From the NCBI GenBank assembly GCA_021769865.1, contig JAETSB010000003.1, positions 62,001 through 126,000 on the forward strand: DNA of 64,000 nt, written 5' to 3'. The DNA comes from Oscillospiraceae bacterium (lineage in GTDB: Bacteria; Bacillota; Clostridia; Oscillospirales; Oscillospiraceae). Both the position numbers and the translations under genes were made by a program. Within the stretch, counting starts at the first letter, position 1. The number at the start of each line of letters is the position of its first letter. Below are positions 19,218 to 26,922 of this stretch, in pieces. The notes beneath the pieces were generated by a model. That model worked only from the letters and a program-made list of their open reading frames with translations, did not search any database and had not been told where the DNA came from.

Positions 19218-19432
19218 GGTAAATTCTTCACAGAAAGATTTCCCGGATTTTGCCACTCCCGGAGCGCCACGCTTTCAAACCGGTGGCCGATTGTCTTTCA
19301 ATGGAGGACAATCCAAAACACCGGGAAAAGATTTCCCTTTCAGCGTCTCTCTCCGGCGGACAATCGTTTTCGTGATTTTGCTGAACAGAAGGGGATTGGG
19401 AAAAAATTTCGATGTCATTTTCTCGGTTATTA

Positions 19433-19460
19433 TTGCAATATCATGGAAATATGCTATAAT
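19433..19460 (+). promoter_or_regulatory. Promoter of the chemoreceptor gene
   Basis: TTGCAA, 16 bases, TATAAT, 45 bases before the ATG at 19506. It looks like sigma-A; no sigma-D motility promoter pattern was seen. Confidence 0.78.
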
Positions 19461-19505
19461 AAAACCATTGCTCAATCGAAAACGGAGTGGGAGGATATAT
19501 CGTTT

Positions 19506-21167
19506 ATGAACATGAAAAAAAGCATTAAGAGAACCGTGTGGATCCGCACCGTTGCGGCCCTTGCCTCGATCCTGCTGTTCAGCTTCGTGACAACGGCGAA
19601 CATCCTGCGCATCCAGAGCGTGCAGGGCGCCAACACCCGGGCCGCCACCCTGCTCCAGCGGGCCCAGGGGGCGGAGACCGCCCACTATAAGTGGGCCAGC
19701 AGCCTCAGCAGCGCCCTCTACGCCGGAACGGAGTTCACCGGCAGCACGGATCCCACCGGATGCACCCTGGGGCAGTGGCTCTACGGCGACGCGGAGACCG
19801 ATGACCCCACCATTCTGGCCCTGCGCAGCGAGCTGGAGCCCTTACATAAGGAGATCCACCAGTCCGCCGCCCAGGTGCTGGATCAGCTGAAAACCAATCC
19901 CGCCCAGGCGCAAAACTACTATCACCAGACCATTCTTTCCAATATCAACACCCTGGTGGGCAAGCTGGACGAGGTGGTGAAGCTGGAAACCGAGGCTACC
20001 AACGCCGGCCTTGATAAGATGCACTCCCTCATCCTTCAGACGCAGCTGGTGTGCTTTATCTGCCTGGTGCTGGCCCTGACCTGCCTCATCAGCCTGGTCA
20101 CCTATGTGGGCAAGCATGTGGTGAAGCCCATCCTTCTCATCACCGACCGCGCCCGTCCCCTCCAGGAGGGCCATCTGGACCTGCAGATGGACTACCATTC
20201 CGAAAACGAGCTGGGCGAGCTGGCCGGCACCGTGGAGAAATCCATGGCCCTGATTCACAGCTATGTGGAGGATATCAACCGCGTTATGGGCCAGCTGTCC
20301 CAGGGGAATTTCGACGTCTCCACCTCCGCGCCCTACATCGGCGACTTCCAGTCCATTGAGACGTCCCTCAACAGCTTCACCGCCACCATCTCCGACACCC
20401 TGGGCAGCATCGTCCAGACCCAGGGCCGGGTCTCCAGCAACGCCGGCCAGCTCTCCAGCGGCGCCCAGGCCCTGGCTCAGGGCGCGACGGAGCAGGCCAG
20501 CGCCGTGGAGGAGCTGTACGCCACCCTGGACGACCTGTCCAAGGGCGCGACCCAGAACGTCCAGTCCGCCGCCGCCGCCCTGGAGAGCGCCCGTCTCACC
20601 GGCGAGCAGGTGACCATCAGCGGCCAGCAGATGGAGCAGATGGTCTCCGCCATGAGCGACATCACCAAGTCCTCCCAGGAGATCGGCCGGATCATCGCCA
20701 CCATCGAGGACATCGCCTTCCAGACCAACATCCTGGCTCTGAACGCCGCCGTGGAGGCCGCCCGGGCGGGCAGCGCCGGCAAGGGCTTCGCCGTCGTGGC
20801 CGACGAGGTGCGCTCCCTGGCCACCCGGTCTGACGAAGCCGCCAAGGCCACCAAGGACCTCATCGACAACTCCGTCCAGGCAACGGCCCAGGGCAGCCGC
20901 ATCGTGGGCCAGGTCTCCGAGTCCCTGAAGAAGACCCTGGACCTGGTGATGCAGTCCAACACCACCATTAACACCATTGCCGAGGCCGTCCGGGCGGAAT
21001 CCGCCTCCATCGCCCAGGTCACCGAGGGCATCGGCCAGATCTCCGCCGTGGTCCAGACGAACTCCGCCAGCAGCGAGGAGTCCGCCGCCGTCAGCTCGGA
21101 GCTCTTCGAGGAGGTCCACAAGCTGGAGGACGAGACCCGGAAGTTCCGTCTCAAAAAGGGCCGCTGA
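19506..21167 (+). CDS. Methyl-accepting chemotaxis protein with an extracytoplasmic CZB-like zinc motif
   Basis: The track ORF starting at 17859 is a fusion with antisense noise; GGAGG upstream of ATG 19506 marks the true start (553 aa). Order of parts: TM1 at about 12-32, an outside domain to about 180, TM2 at about 181-203, HAMP, then a signalling domain with the conserved hairpin tip (IAFQTNILALNAAVEAARAG). The outside domain carries the chemoreceptor zinc-binding pattern: H60 in AHYKW, C86 in GCTLGQW, and H114 and H118 in LHKEIH. CZB domains are usually cytoplasmic. It probably senses an external signal and talks to CheA. It is divergent from livJ, so an amino-acid stimulus is possible but unproven. 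Confidence 0.92.
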   Translation: MNMKKSIKRTVWIRTVAALASILLFSFVTTANILRIQSVQGANTRAATLLQRAQGAETAHYKWASSLSSALYAGTEFTGSTDPTGCTLGQWLYGDAETDDPTILALRSELEPLHKEIHQSAAQVLDQLKTNPAQAQNYYHQTILSNINTLVGKLDEVVKLETEATNAGLDKMHSLILQTQLVCFICLVLALTCLISLVTYVGKHVVKPILLITDRARPLQEGHLDLQMDYHSENELGELAGTVEKSMALIHSYVEDINRVMGQLSQGNFDVSTSAPYIGDFQSIETSLNSFTATISDTLGSIVQTQGRVSSNAGQLSSGAQALAQGATEQASAVEELYATLDDLSKGATQNVQSAAAALESARLTGEQVTISGQQMEQMVSAMSDITKSSQEIGRIIATIEDIAFQTNILALNAAVEAARAGSAGKGFAVVADEVRSLATRSDEAAKATKDLIDNSVQATAQGSRIVGQVSESLKKTLDLVMQSNTTINTIAEAVRAESASIAQVTEGIGQISAVVQTNSASSEESAAVSSELFEEVHKLEDETRKFRLKKGR

Positions 21168-21180
21168 GCACCGTAAATGG

Positions 21181-21213
21181 AGCCGCCTGGGCGTTTGCCC
21201 AGGCGGCTTTTCC
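21181..21213. terminator. Terminator after the chemoreceptor
   Basis: AGCCGCCTGGGC, GTTT loop, GCCCAGGCGGCT, TTTCC. It ends right at the convergent small gene's stop codon and may serve both. Confidence 0.82.
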
Positions 21214-21396
21214 CTACTCCATCAACCCGGCCCGCCGCATCTGGGCCGTCTTGGACTGGAGGCGGGCGAAGGAGGTCACGCTGTCGTCCTCCTCCAGCAG
21301 CTTCCTGGCCTCCGGGGACAGGGTCTGGAAGAATTTGTAAGCCGAGGGGTCCTGATCCAGCAGGTCCTCCAGGCTCAGATATTCCACGCCGTACAT
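21214..21396 (-). CDS. Small conserved-looking protein (60 aa), function unknown
   Basis: The track ORF (213 aa) is mostly shadow of the acetyltransferase gene. The real unit starts at ATG 21396, eight bases after a GGAGGTGA site that matches the anti-SD very well. The product is acidic and helical: MYGVEYLSLEDLLDQDPSAY, then KFFQTLSPEARKLLEEDDSV, ending in a basic helix. There are no cysteines and no membrane segment. It resembles small Clostridia proteins that carry a short acidic helix pair, but I cannot name the family. It is divergent from the GNAT gene, with 48 bases between the starts. Confidence 0.7.
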   Translation of the reverse strand: MYGVEYLSLEDLLDQDPSAYKFFQTLSPEARKLLEEDDSVTSFARLQSKTAQMRRAGLME

Positions 21397-21444
21397 CCAA
21401 ATCACCTCCGGGCCTAGTCTGCCCGGTTTTAAAGGGAGGGCTTC

Positions 21445-21891
21445 ATGGATTTTCGCACAATTTCTGACAACAAACGGGACTTTCTCCCCCTGCTCCTCCT
21501 GGGAGACGAGCAGGAGGACATGATAGCCCGCTACCTGGACCGGGGGACGCTGTGGACCCTCTGCGACGGCGGAGTTCTCCGCTGTGTGTGCGTGGTGACG
21601 GAGGAGGAACCCGGAACGTTTGAAATCAAAAACCTCGCCGTGGCTCCGGAGAGCCAGCGGCGAGGCTATGGGCGGGCTATGGTGGAGTATGCGGCCCGCC
21701 AGTGCCGGGGACGGGGAACACGCCTTCTGGTTGGCACCGGGGACAGCCCGCTGACGGTTCCGTTTTATGAGGCCTGCGGCTTCCGGGAGTGCGGACGGGT
21801 AAAGAACTACTTCACGGAACACTATGACCACCCCATCTTTGAGGCAGGACGGCAATTGACGGACATGGTACGGTTCTCCATGGAGCTATAA
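21445..21891 (+). CDS. GNAT family N-acetyltransferase
   Basis: This is a 148-residue acetyl-CoA-dependent transferase. Motif A, which binds the pyrophosphate arm, reads LAVAPESQRRGYGRAMVEYA, and motif B ends FYEACGFRECGR, followed by NYFTEHYDHPIFEAG, an arrangement seen in GNATs annotated as small-molecule acetyltransferases. It is cytoplasmic and has no added domain. The start follows AAAGGGAGGGCTTC. It ends in a strong GC hairpin. Substrate unknown. Confidence 0.9.
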   Translation: MDFRTISDNKRDFLPLLLLGDEQEDMIARYLDRGTLWTLCDGGVLRCVCVVTEEEPGTFEIKNLAVAPESQRRGYGRAMVEYAARQCRGRGTRLLVGTGDSPLTVPFYEACGFRECGRVKNYFTEHYDHPIFEAGRQLTDMVRFSMEL

Positions 21892-21893
21892 AC

Positions 21894-21926
21894 AGGAGGC
21901 GCGCCCGAAACAGGGCGCGCCTCCTT
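21894..21926 (+). terminator. Terminator after the GNAT gene
   Basis: AGGAGGCGCGCCC, GAAAC loop, GGGCGCGCCTCCT and a short T-containing tail (TCGCTT). Confidence 0.7.
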
Positions 21927-21931
21927 CGCTT

Positions 21932-22058
21932 GTATTATTTCCGAACTAAAAGTTCGGAAATAATACATTTGATTAGAGCCGTTTTTCTCGCCGCCGTTTA
22001 CGGCGGCAACCGAAAAACACGGCAATATTACTTCCTACCTTTCAGTTCGGAAGTAATA
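21932..22058. repeat. Cluster of AT-rich palindromes between GNAT and metK
   Basis: Three hairpins stand in a row: GTATTATTTCCGAACT/AGTTCGGAAATAATAC (21932-21966, perfect), GCCGTTTTTC..CCGCCG/CGGCGG..GAAAAACACGGC (21979-22023), and TATTACTTCC/GGAAGTAATA (22026-22058), whose right side (GTTCGGAAGTAATAC) almost repeats the first. They fit a REP-like element that may also end metK transcription. No gene is in this gap. Confidence 0.8.
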
Positions 22059-22063
22059 CAGGC

Positions 22064-23251
22064 TTACTCCTTCACGGCGGCCTTCAGGGCCTCCACCCGG
22101 TCGGTCTTCTCCCAGGCCACGCCCAGGTCCTCCCGGCCCATGTGGCCGTAGGCGGCCAGCTTGCGGTAGATGGGCTTGCGGAGGTCCAGGTCCCGGATGA
22201 TGGCGGTGGGGCGGAGGTCAAAGACCTTCGCTACGGCCTCCTCCAGCTTGCCGTCGCTGACGGTTCCGGTGCCGAAGGTGTCCACCATGATGCTGACGGG
22301 CTTGGCGACGCCGATGGCGTAGGCCAGCTCAATCTGGCAGCGCCGGGCCAGGCCCGCGGCCACGATGTTCTTGGCCACCCAGCGGGCGGCGTAGGCGGCG
22401 GAGCGGTCCACCTTGGTGGGGTCCTTGCCGGAGAAGCAGCCGCCGCCGTGGGGGGCGCTTCCGCCGTATGTATCCACGATGATCTTCCGGCCCGTCAGCC
22501 CCGCGTCGGCGGCGGGGCCGCCCTTGACGAAGCGGCCGGTGGGGTTCACATAGTACTTGGTGTTCTCGTCCAGCATGTCGGCGGGGAGAACCTCCTTCGC
22601 CACCAGGTTGATCATGTCCCGGCGGATCTGGTCCAGGGTCACGTCCGGGTTGTGCTGGGTGGAGATGACCACGGTGTCGATGCGGACGGGGTTGTTGTTC
22701 TCGTCGTATTCCACAGTGACCTGGCTCTTGCCGTCGGGGCGCATGTAGGACACCAGGCCGCTCTTGCGGACCTTGGTCATCTGGAAGCAGAGCTTCTGGG
22801 CCAGGGACAGGGGCAGGGGCATCAGCTCCGGGGTCTCGTCGCAGGCGTAGCCGAACATCATGCCCTGATCGCCCGCGCCGTGGTTCAGCTCGGACTCCTC
22901 GTTGTTCTTGTTCTCCAGGGATTTGTCCACGCCCAGGGCGATGTCGGCGGACTGCTCGTCGATGGAGGTGATCACGCCGCAGGTGTCGCAGTCAAAGCCG
23001 TACTTGCCCCGGTCGTAGCCGATGTCCCGGACCACCTCCCGGGCAATCTTGTCGATGTCCACATAGCAGGTGGTGGTGATCTCGCCCATGACGTGGATCA
23101 GCCCGGTGCAGGCCGTGGTCTCGCAGGCCACCCGGCCCTGGGGGTCCTGGGCCAGGATGGCGTCCAGGACGGCGTCGGAGATCTGGTCGCAGATCTTGTC
23201 GGGATGTCCCTCGGTAACGGACTCGGAGGTGAAGAGGTAATGTCTTGCCAT
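22064..23251 (-). CDS. metK: S-adenosylmethionine synthetase
   Basis: MetK makes SAM from methionine and ATP in the cytoplasm. The start is ATG 23251 after AAGGAGAACGCT; the extra N-terminal residues in the track are riboswitch leader. The 395-residue protein has all family signatures: [20 protein letters not shown], then [16 protein letters not shown] (the GAGDQG hexapeptide), [20 protein letters not shown] with the P-loop-like GGGCFSGKD, and the C-terminal [19 protein letters not shown]. It is monocistronic and controlled by the SAM-I riboswitch upstream, a negative feedback loop on its own product. Confidence 0.98.
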   Translation of the reverse strand: MARHYLFTSESVTEGHPDKICDQISDAVLDAILAQDPQGRVACETTACTGLIHVMGEITTTCYVDIDKIAREVVRDIGYDRGKYGFDCDTCGVITSIDEQSADIALGVDKSLENKNNEESELNHGAGDQGMMFGYACDETPELMPLPLSLAQKLCFQMTKVRKSGLVSYMRPDGKSQVTVEYDENNNPVRIDTVVISTQHNPDVTLDQIRRDMINLVAKEVLPADMLDENTKYYVNPTGRFVKGGPAADAGLTGRKIIVDTYGGSAPHGGGCFSGKDPTKVDRSAAYAARWVAKNIVAAGLARRCQIELAYAIGVAKPVSIMVDTFGTGTVSDGKLEEAVAKVFDLRPTAIIRDLDLRKPIYRKLAAYGHMGREDLGVAWEKTDRVEALKAAVKE

Positions 23252-23345
23252 AGCGTTCTCCTTCTCGCTTTCTCGGAAGCGGCGCGCTGTTTCCTCCCGC
23301 GCGCTGGGACGATTTTCTGCCGGCTGAAAGGCCCCTGAGCGGCAA

Positions 23346-23379
23346 AGAAAAACCGCGCGTTTCGACGCGAAACGCACGG
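23346..23379 (-). terminator. Riboswitch-controlled terminator of metK
   Basis: On the minus strand: CCGTGCGTTTCG, CGT loop, CGAAACGCGCGG, TTTTTC. It lies between the SAM aptamer and the metK start, in the place of the S-box expression platform. Confidence 0.9.
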
Positions 23380-23394
23380 GAAGTTCTTTCTCGT

Positions 23395-23487
23395 TCCTCA
23401 TCTGTCGTTTCCGCCGGATTTGGCACCTTTCAAACGCAGGTTGCCGTGGCTTCATCGGGCCGTTCCCTCCGCCACTCTCGATAAGGA
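23395..23487 (-). ncRNA. SAM-I (S-box) riboswitch aptamer
   Basis: The minus-strand RNA shows the S-box core in order: P1 TCCTTATC closed by GATGAGGA at the far end, GAGAGTGGCGGAGGGAACGG, CCCGATGAAGCCACGGCAAC, then AAAGGTGCCAAATCC. The conserved GAGGGA, GATGAAGCC, CGGCAACC and GGTGCCAAATCC blocks make this a confident call. When SAM is bound, the downstream terminator should form and shut off metK. Confidence 0.95.
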
Positions 23488-23503
23488 TATTTACTTAATT
23501 TCT

Positions 23504-23531
23504 ATTGTATCAGGTCCGGGCGGTTTGTCAA
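23504..23531 (-). promoter_or_regulatory. metK promoter
   Basis: On the minus strand: TTGACA, 16 bases, TACAAT, 17 bases upstream of the aptamer's first stem, so the leader starts close to P1. Confidence 0.88.
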
Positions 23532-23595
23532 GGGTCCCCGCGGCTTTTTTCGCCGGATTTTTTTGCCGTTCCCCCCCAATGTTCAAAAAATATTG

Positions 23596-23624
23596 GTGAC
23601 TTTTTCCTGGGAACGGGGTATAAT
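23596..23624 (+). promoter_or_regulatory. Promoter of the rhomboid-like/LtaS-like operon
   Basis: GTGACT, 17 bases, TATAAT, about 42 bases before the TTG start at 23666. The -35 box is weak. Confidence 0.65.
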
Positions 23625-23665
23625 GCTCTTTACTTCTAAAAAATTTGAACCGGGAGGGAGCTTCC

Positions 23666-24535
23666 TTGAGAAAGCTGAACAGCGCTATGGAGCGCTTCGC
23701 GCTCCGGCACCCCAACTTCGGCATCCCCAATCTCATGCTGTACATCGTCATTGGAAACGTCGCCGCCTTCTTCCTGCTGCGCCTGACCAATTACCAGGCC
23801 TACCTGGCCATGGTCTTCGAATGGAGCAGCATCCTGCATTTCCAGCTCTGGCGGCTGGTGTCCTTCATCTTCGTGCCCCAGTCTACGGAACCCTTCAGCC
23901 TGATTTTGTCCCTCTACTTCATGTACTTCATCGGCTCCATGCTGGAGCGGGAGTGGGGCACGCCGAAGTTCAACCTCTACTATCTCTCCGGCGTGGTTCT
24001 GACTATCCTCACCGGCATCATCAGCCACTACGCCTTCGGCGTGGGCATCCTGGCGGGGACCTATTATGTGAATATGTCCATGTTCCTGGCCTTTGCCGCG
24101 CTGTACCCCGACGCCCGGCTGATGCTGTTCTATATCATCCCGGTCAAGGCCAAGTGGTTGGCCTTGGCGGACGCGGCCCTCTTCGCCGTGGACACCGTCG
24201 CCGCCCTGCTGCGGGGGGACTGGCTCAGCGCCCTGCTGCCCGTCATCGCCCTCTTGAACTTCCTGATCTTCTTCTGGTGCGAGATCGTGGACCAGATCGA
24301 CCGGCGGCGGGGCTATGCCCGGCACCGGAACTCCCACCAGACCATCCAGTTCAAGTCCGCCGTCCGCCAGCAGCGGAAGAAGGAGGCCCAGCAGGGCTAC
24401 CGCCACAAGTGCTCCGTCTGCGGCCGGACCGACACGGACTATCCGGACCTGGAATTCCGCTACTGCTCCCGCTGCGCCGGATACCACTGCTTCTGCGCGG
24501 ACCACATTTTTAATCACGAGCATTTCAAGGAGTGA
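23666..24535 (+). CDS. Rhomboid-like membrane protein without the GxSG serine motif, with a C-terminal zinc-binding tail
   Basis: The start is probably TTG 23666, eight bases after GGGAGG (289 aa); the track start lies upstream of that site. Six or so hydrophobic segments have the rhomboid layout: LWRLVSFIFVP, then YFMYFIGSMLEREWGTPKFN (the family's YxxGxxLExxxGxxxF pattern). Where the catalytic GxSG should be the sequence is YYVNMSMFLAF, and no matching histidine is evident later, so it is likely a pseudoprotease. The C-terminal tail has a Cys/His set (CSVCGRT, YCSRCAGYHCFCADHIFNH) that could bind zinc. It is co-transcribed with the LtaS-like gene six bases downstream, so a role in envelope polymer synthesis is plausible. 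Confidence 0.75.
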   Translation: MRKLNSAMERFALRHPNFGIPNLMLYIVIGNVAAFFLLRLTNYQAYLAMVFEWSSILHFQLWRLVSFIFVPQSTEPFSLILSLYFMYFIGSMLEREWGTPKFNLYYLSGVVLTILTGIISHYAFGVGILAGTYYVNMSMFLAFAALYPDARLMLFYIIPVKAKWLALADAALFAVDTVAALLRGDWLSALLPVIALLNFLIFFWCEIVDQIDRRRGYARHRNSHQTIQFKSAVRQQRKKEAQQGYRHKCSVCGRTDTDYPDLEFRYCSRCAGYHCFCADHIFNHEHFKE

Positions 24536-24541
24536 GCCTGT

Positions 24542-26389
24542 TTGAAATATCGCCTTTCCCTGCCCCTCTCCCTCCTCGCCGCCGTACTCCTGTCGGGGGG
24601 GATCACCCTGCTGGCCCTCTGGTGCCAGCCCAATTCCTTCCGGGGGCTGCTGTCCGGCTTCCTCCGCCAGCCCCTGCTGATCGTCCTGAACGCCCTGCCC
24701 ATCGGCCTTTTGGTTCTGGCGGCGGCGGCGTTGTTTCGCAATGTCTTCTTCGGCGCGGCGCTGGTGAATCTGGCCGCCGGGGCATTGTCCATCGCCAACC
24801 GGGTGAAAATCGAGGTCCGGGACGAGCCGGTGTTCCCCCGGGACTTCGCCCTGCTCAAGGAGGTGGGCAGCGCCCTGGAGAGCTATGACATCCGCTTCCC
24901 CGTCCCGCAGATCGCGGCGGTGGTCCTGGTGACCGCCGCCCTGCTGGCACTGGGCGCGCTTGTCGGCTGCGAGCCCTTCCCTGTGAAGAGCCTCCGGGGC
25001 TGGGTGGGAAGCCTTTTGGGCTTTGCCGCCGGCTTCGCGGCCCTGACGGGGCTGATCTTCACCCTTTACGCCTCCAGGGACCTCTATCAGTCCTTCCACG
25101 TCAGCAACGCCGAGTATGTCCCCGCCGTCTTCAATGACCTGGGCTTTCCCTACGCCTTTTGCCACCACTTCACCACCTATCTCGTCGACCGGCCCGAGGG
25201 CTTCAGCCGCGCCGAGGCGGAGGGCTGGGAGACCGGGGACCTCCCCGGCCAGGGGAAGGCCGTCAGCGTCGTCATGGTGATGAACGAGGCGTTTTCCGAC
25301 ATCACCGACGCGGACGTATTCTCCTTCTCGGAGGAGGACGACCCCCTGCCCAACCTCCACGCCCTCCGGGAGGACCCCCACGCCCTCAGCGGCCACGTGA
25401 TCGTCCCCGGCTTCGCCGGGGGCACCGCCAACACGGAGTTCGACGTGCTGACCGGGATGCAGACCAACGCCCTCTCCGCCTCCACCACCTCCGCCATGCG
25501 GGTGGTGAACCGGAACCTGGACAGCCTGTTCCGGGTCTTCGGGAACGACGGCTATGAGACCTCCTTCTTCCACCCGGGGGACAACTGGTTCTACAACCGG
25601 GAAAACGTCTACCGCTGGTTCGGCGCGGAGGAGACCCGGTTTGTGGGGGACATGGAGGCCCCGGAGTACAAGGGCCGCTGGGTCACCGACGACTACGCGG
25701 CGGGCCTCATTGAGGAGGACTTCGAGCAGGCGGAGGGCCCCCTCTTTCACTTCACCACCACCATCCAGAACCACATGTCCTACACCGCCGACAAGTACGG
25801 GCCGGACTACGACTTCCCCCCCACGGGGGTCCCCGGCCTCTCGGAGGAGGTGGAGACGCTTCTCAACGTCTACGTGGAGGGTCTCCGGGACGCGGACGCC
25901 ATGCTGGGCCGCCTGTGGAACTACTTCAACACTCGGGAGGAGCCCATGGTCCTGGTCTACTGGGGGGACCACCTGCCCTACCTGGGAAACGACATGCTGG
26001 GCTACAAGCAGCTTGGGCTGGACGTGGCCCCCGGGCCGGAGGGGCAGGAGAACCTGGCGGCCTACCAGACCCCCTTCGTCATCTGGGCCAACGCCGCGGC
26101 GGCGGAAGCCCTGGACTGGGAAAACGCCGTGGAGGCCCTGGACCTTAAGGAGACCGTCTCCGCCTGCTTCCTGGGGGCGGCGGTACTGGAGCTGACGGGC
26201 CGGGGGGAGGAGAGCCCCTGGTTCTCTTTCCTGAACCAGCTCCGCCGGGAGCTTCCCGTGGTGCAGAAAACCGTCTGTCAGCTGCCCGACGGTTCCATGA
26301 CCGAAGAGCTAGGTCCCGAACAGCAAGACCTTCTTCAGAAGTGGCGGCGCTGGAGCTATTACAAGCTCCAGTACAAGGAGGTCCCATGA
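24542..26389 (+). CDS. LTA synthase family membrane sulfatase-fold enzyme
   Basis: It starts at TTG 24542, following AAGGAGTGAGCCTGT (615 aa). The N-terminal third has about five membrane segments, and the rest is an extracellular alkaline phosphatase-fold domain of the LtaS type. Visible motifs: VMVMNEAFSDITD (place of the catalytic residue and first metal ligand), GGTANTEFDVLTGMQ, FFHPGDNWFYNRENVY and LVYWGDHLPYLG. In LtaS the nucleophile is a threonine and the enzyme polymerises glycerol phosphate; NEAFSD rather than S-ES-F and GGTANTEF rather than GKTSDAEF mark it as a more distant family member. It probably transfers phosphoglycerol or phosphoethanolamine to a surface polymer. Its stop overlaps the next start. 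Confidence 0.87.
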   Translation: MKYRLSLPLSLLAAVLLSGGITLLALWCQPNSFRGLLSGFLRQPLLIVLNALPIGLLVLAAAALFRNVFFGAALVNLAAGALSIANRVKIEVRDEPVFPRDFALLKEVGSALESYDIRFPVPQIAAVVLVTAALLALGALVGCEPFPVKSLRGWVGSLLGFAAGFAALTGLIFTLYASRDLYQSFHVSNAEYVPAVFNDLGFPYAFCHHFTTYLVDRPEGFSRAEAEGWETGDLPGQGKAVSVVMVMNEAFSDITDADVFSFSEEDDPLPNLHALREDPHALSGHVIVPGFAGGTANTEFDVLTGMQTNALSASTTSAMRVVNRNLDSLFRVFGNDGYETSFFHPGDNWFYNRENVYRWFGAEETRFVGDMEAPEYKGRWVTDDYAAGLIEEDFEQAEGPLFHFTTTIQNHMSYTADKYGPDYDFPPTGVPGLSEEVETLLNVYVEGLRDADAMLGRLWNYFNTREEPMVLVYWGDHLPYLGNDMLGYKQLGLDVAPGPEGQENLAAYQTPFVIWANAAAAEALDWENAVEALDLKETVSACFLGAAVLELTGRGEESPWFSFLNQLRRELPVVQKTVCQLPDGSMTEELGPEQQDLLQKWRRWSYYKLQYKEVP

Positions 26390-26901
26390 GGGCCCGGCCC
26401 CTGGCCCTCTGCGGCGTGCTGACGGCCCTGGCGGTGGTGCTGCTGTGCCTTGGCGGCGTGATTCCCGGCGCGGTCTTCTGCGCCCCCATCCTGGCCATGG
26501 CCGCGCTCCTGCCGGTATTGGAGGAGCTGGGCCCCAAGGCCGCCGGGACGGCCTACGCCGCCGTGTCCATCCTGGCCCTGCTGCTGGTGCCGGACCGGGA
26601 GACCGCCTTCGTCTACCTGTTTTTCGGCTGGTACCCCATCCTCCGGCCCAAAATCGCCGCCCTGCCCTCCCGGCCCCTGCGGGTCCTGGCCCGGGTCGCG
26701 GTGTGCAGCGCCGCCGCCCTGGCGCTCTACGGGCTGGTCCTGCGGCTCATGGGCCTGACGGAGGACCTGCTGAATTCCGTCTGGTACGTCAACGCGGCGC
26801 TGCTGGCGGCGGGGAACGTGGTCTTCCTGCTGACGGATTCCACCCTGGCCCGGCTGACCAATATCTGGCACTGGAAGCTGAAAAAATATTTATACCGATA
26901 A
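26386..26901 (+). CDS. Small polytopic membrane protein, unknown function
   Basis: The true start is ATG 26386 (ATGA overlap with the previous stop, AAGGAGG before it), giving 171 residues. Four to five hydrophobic segments are evident: LALCGVLTALAVVLLCLGGV, AVFCAPILAMAALLPVL, AAVSILALLLVP, and two more after residue 110. A polar loop has DRETAFVYLFFGWYPILRPK. The layout is like small ECF-type or DUF membrane proteins, but no family can be assigned. Translational coupling to the LtaS-like enzyme suggests a shared envelope role. Confidence 0.78.
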   Translation: MRARPLALCGVLTALAVVLLCLGGVIPGAVFCAPILAMAALLPVLEELGPKAAGTAYAAVSILALLLVPDRETAFVYLFFGWYPILRPKIAALPSRPLRVLARVAVCSAAALALYGLVLRLMGLTEDLLNSVWYVNAALLAAGNVVFLLTDSTLARLTNIWHWKLKKYLYR

Positions 26902-26922
26902 GGATTTTTATGAGGTGATACC

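Noticed and set aside
17859-19505. The 5' half of the 1102-aa ORF 17859-21167, as a giant chemoreceptor
   Set aside because: It is antisense to livJ and low in complexity (Gly/Val/His-rich); a good ribosome site and promoter place the real start at 19506.
22064-23455. Longer N-terminus for MetK (463 aa)
   Set aside because: The extra residues are translated SAM riboswitch and terminator sequence; the conserved protein begins at 23251.
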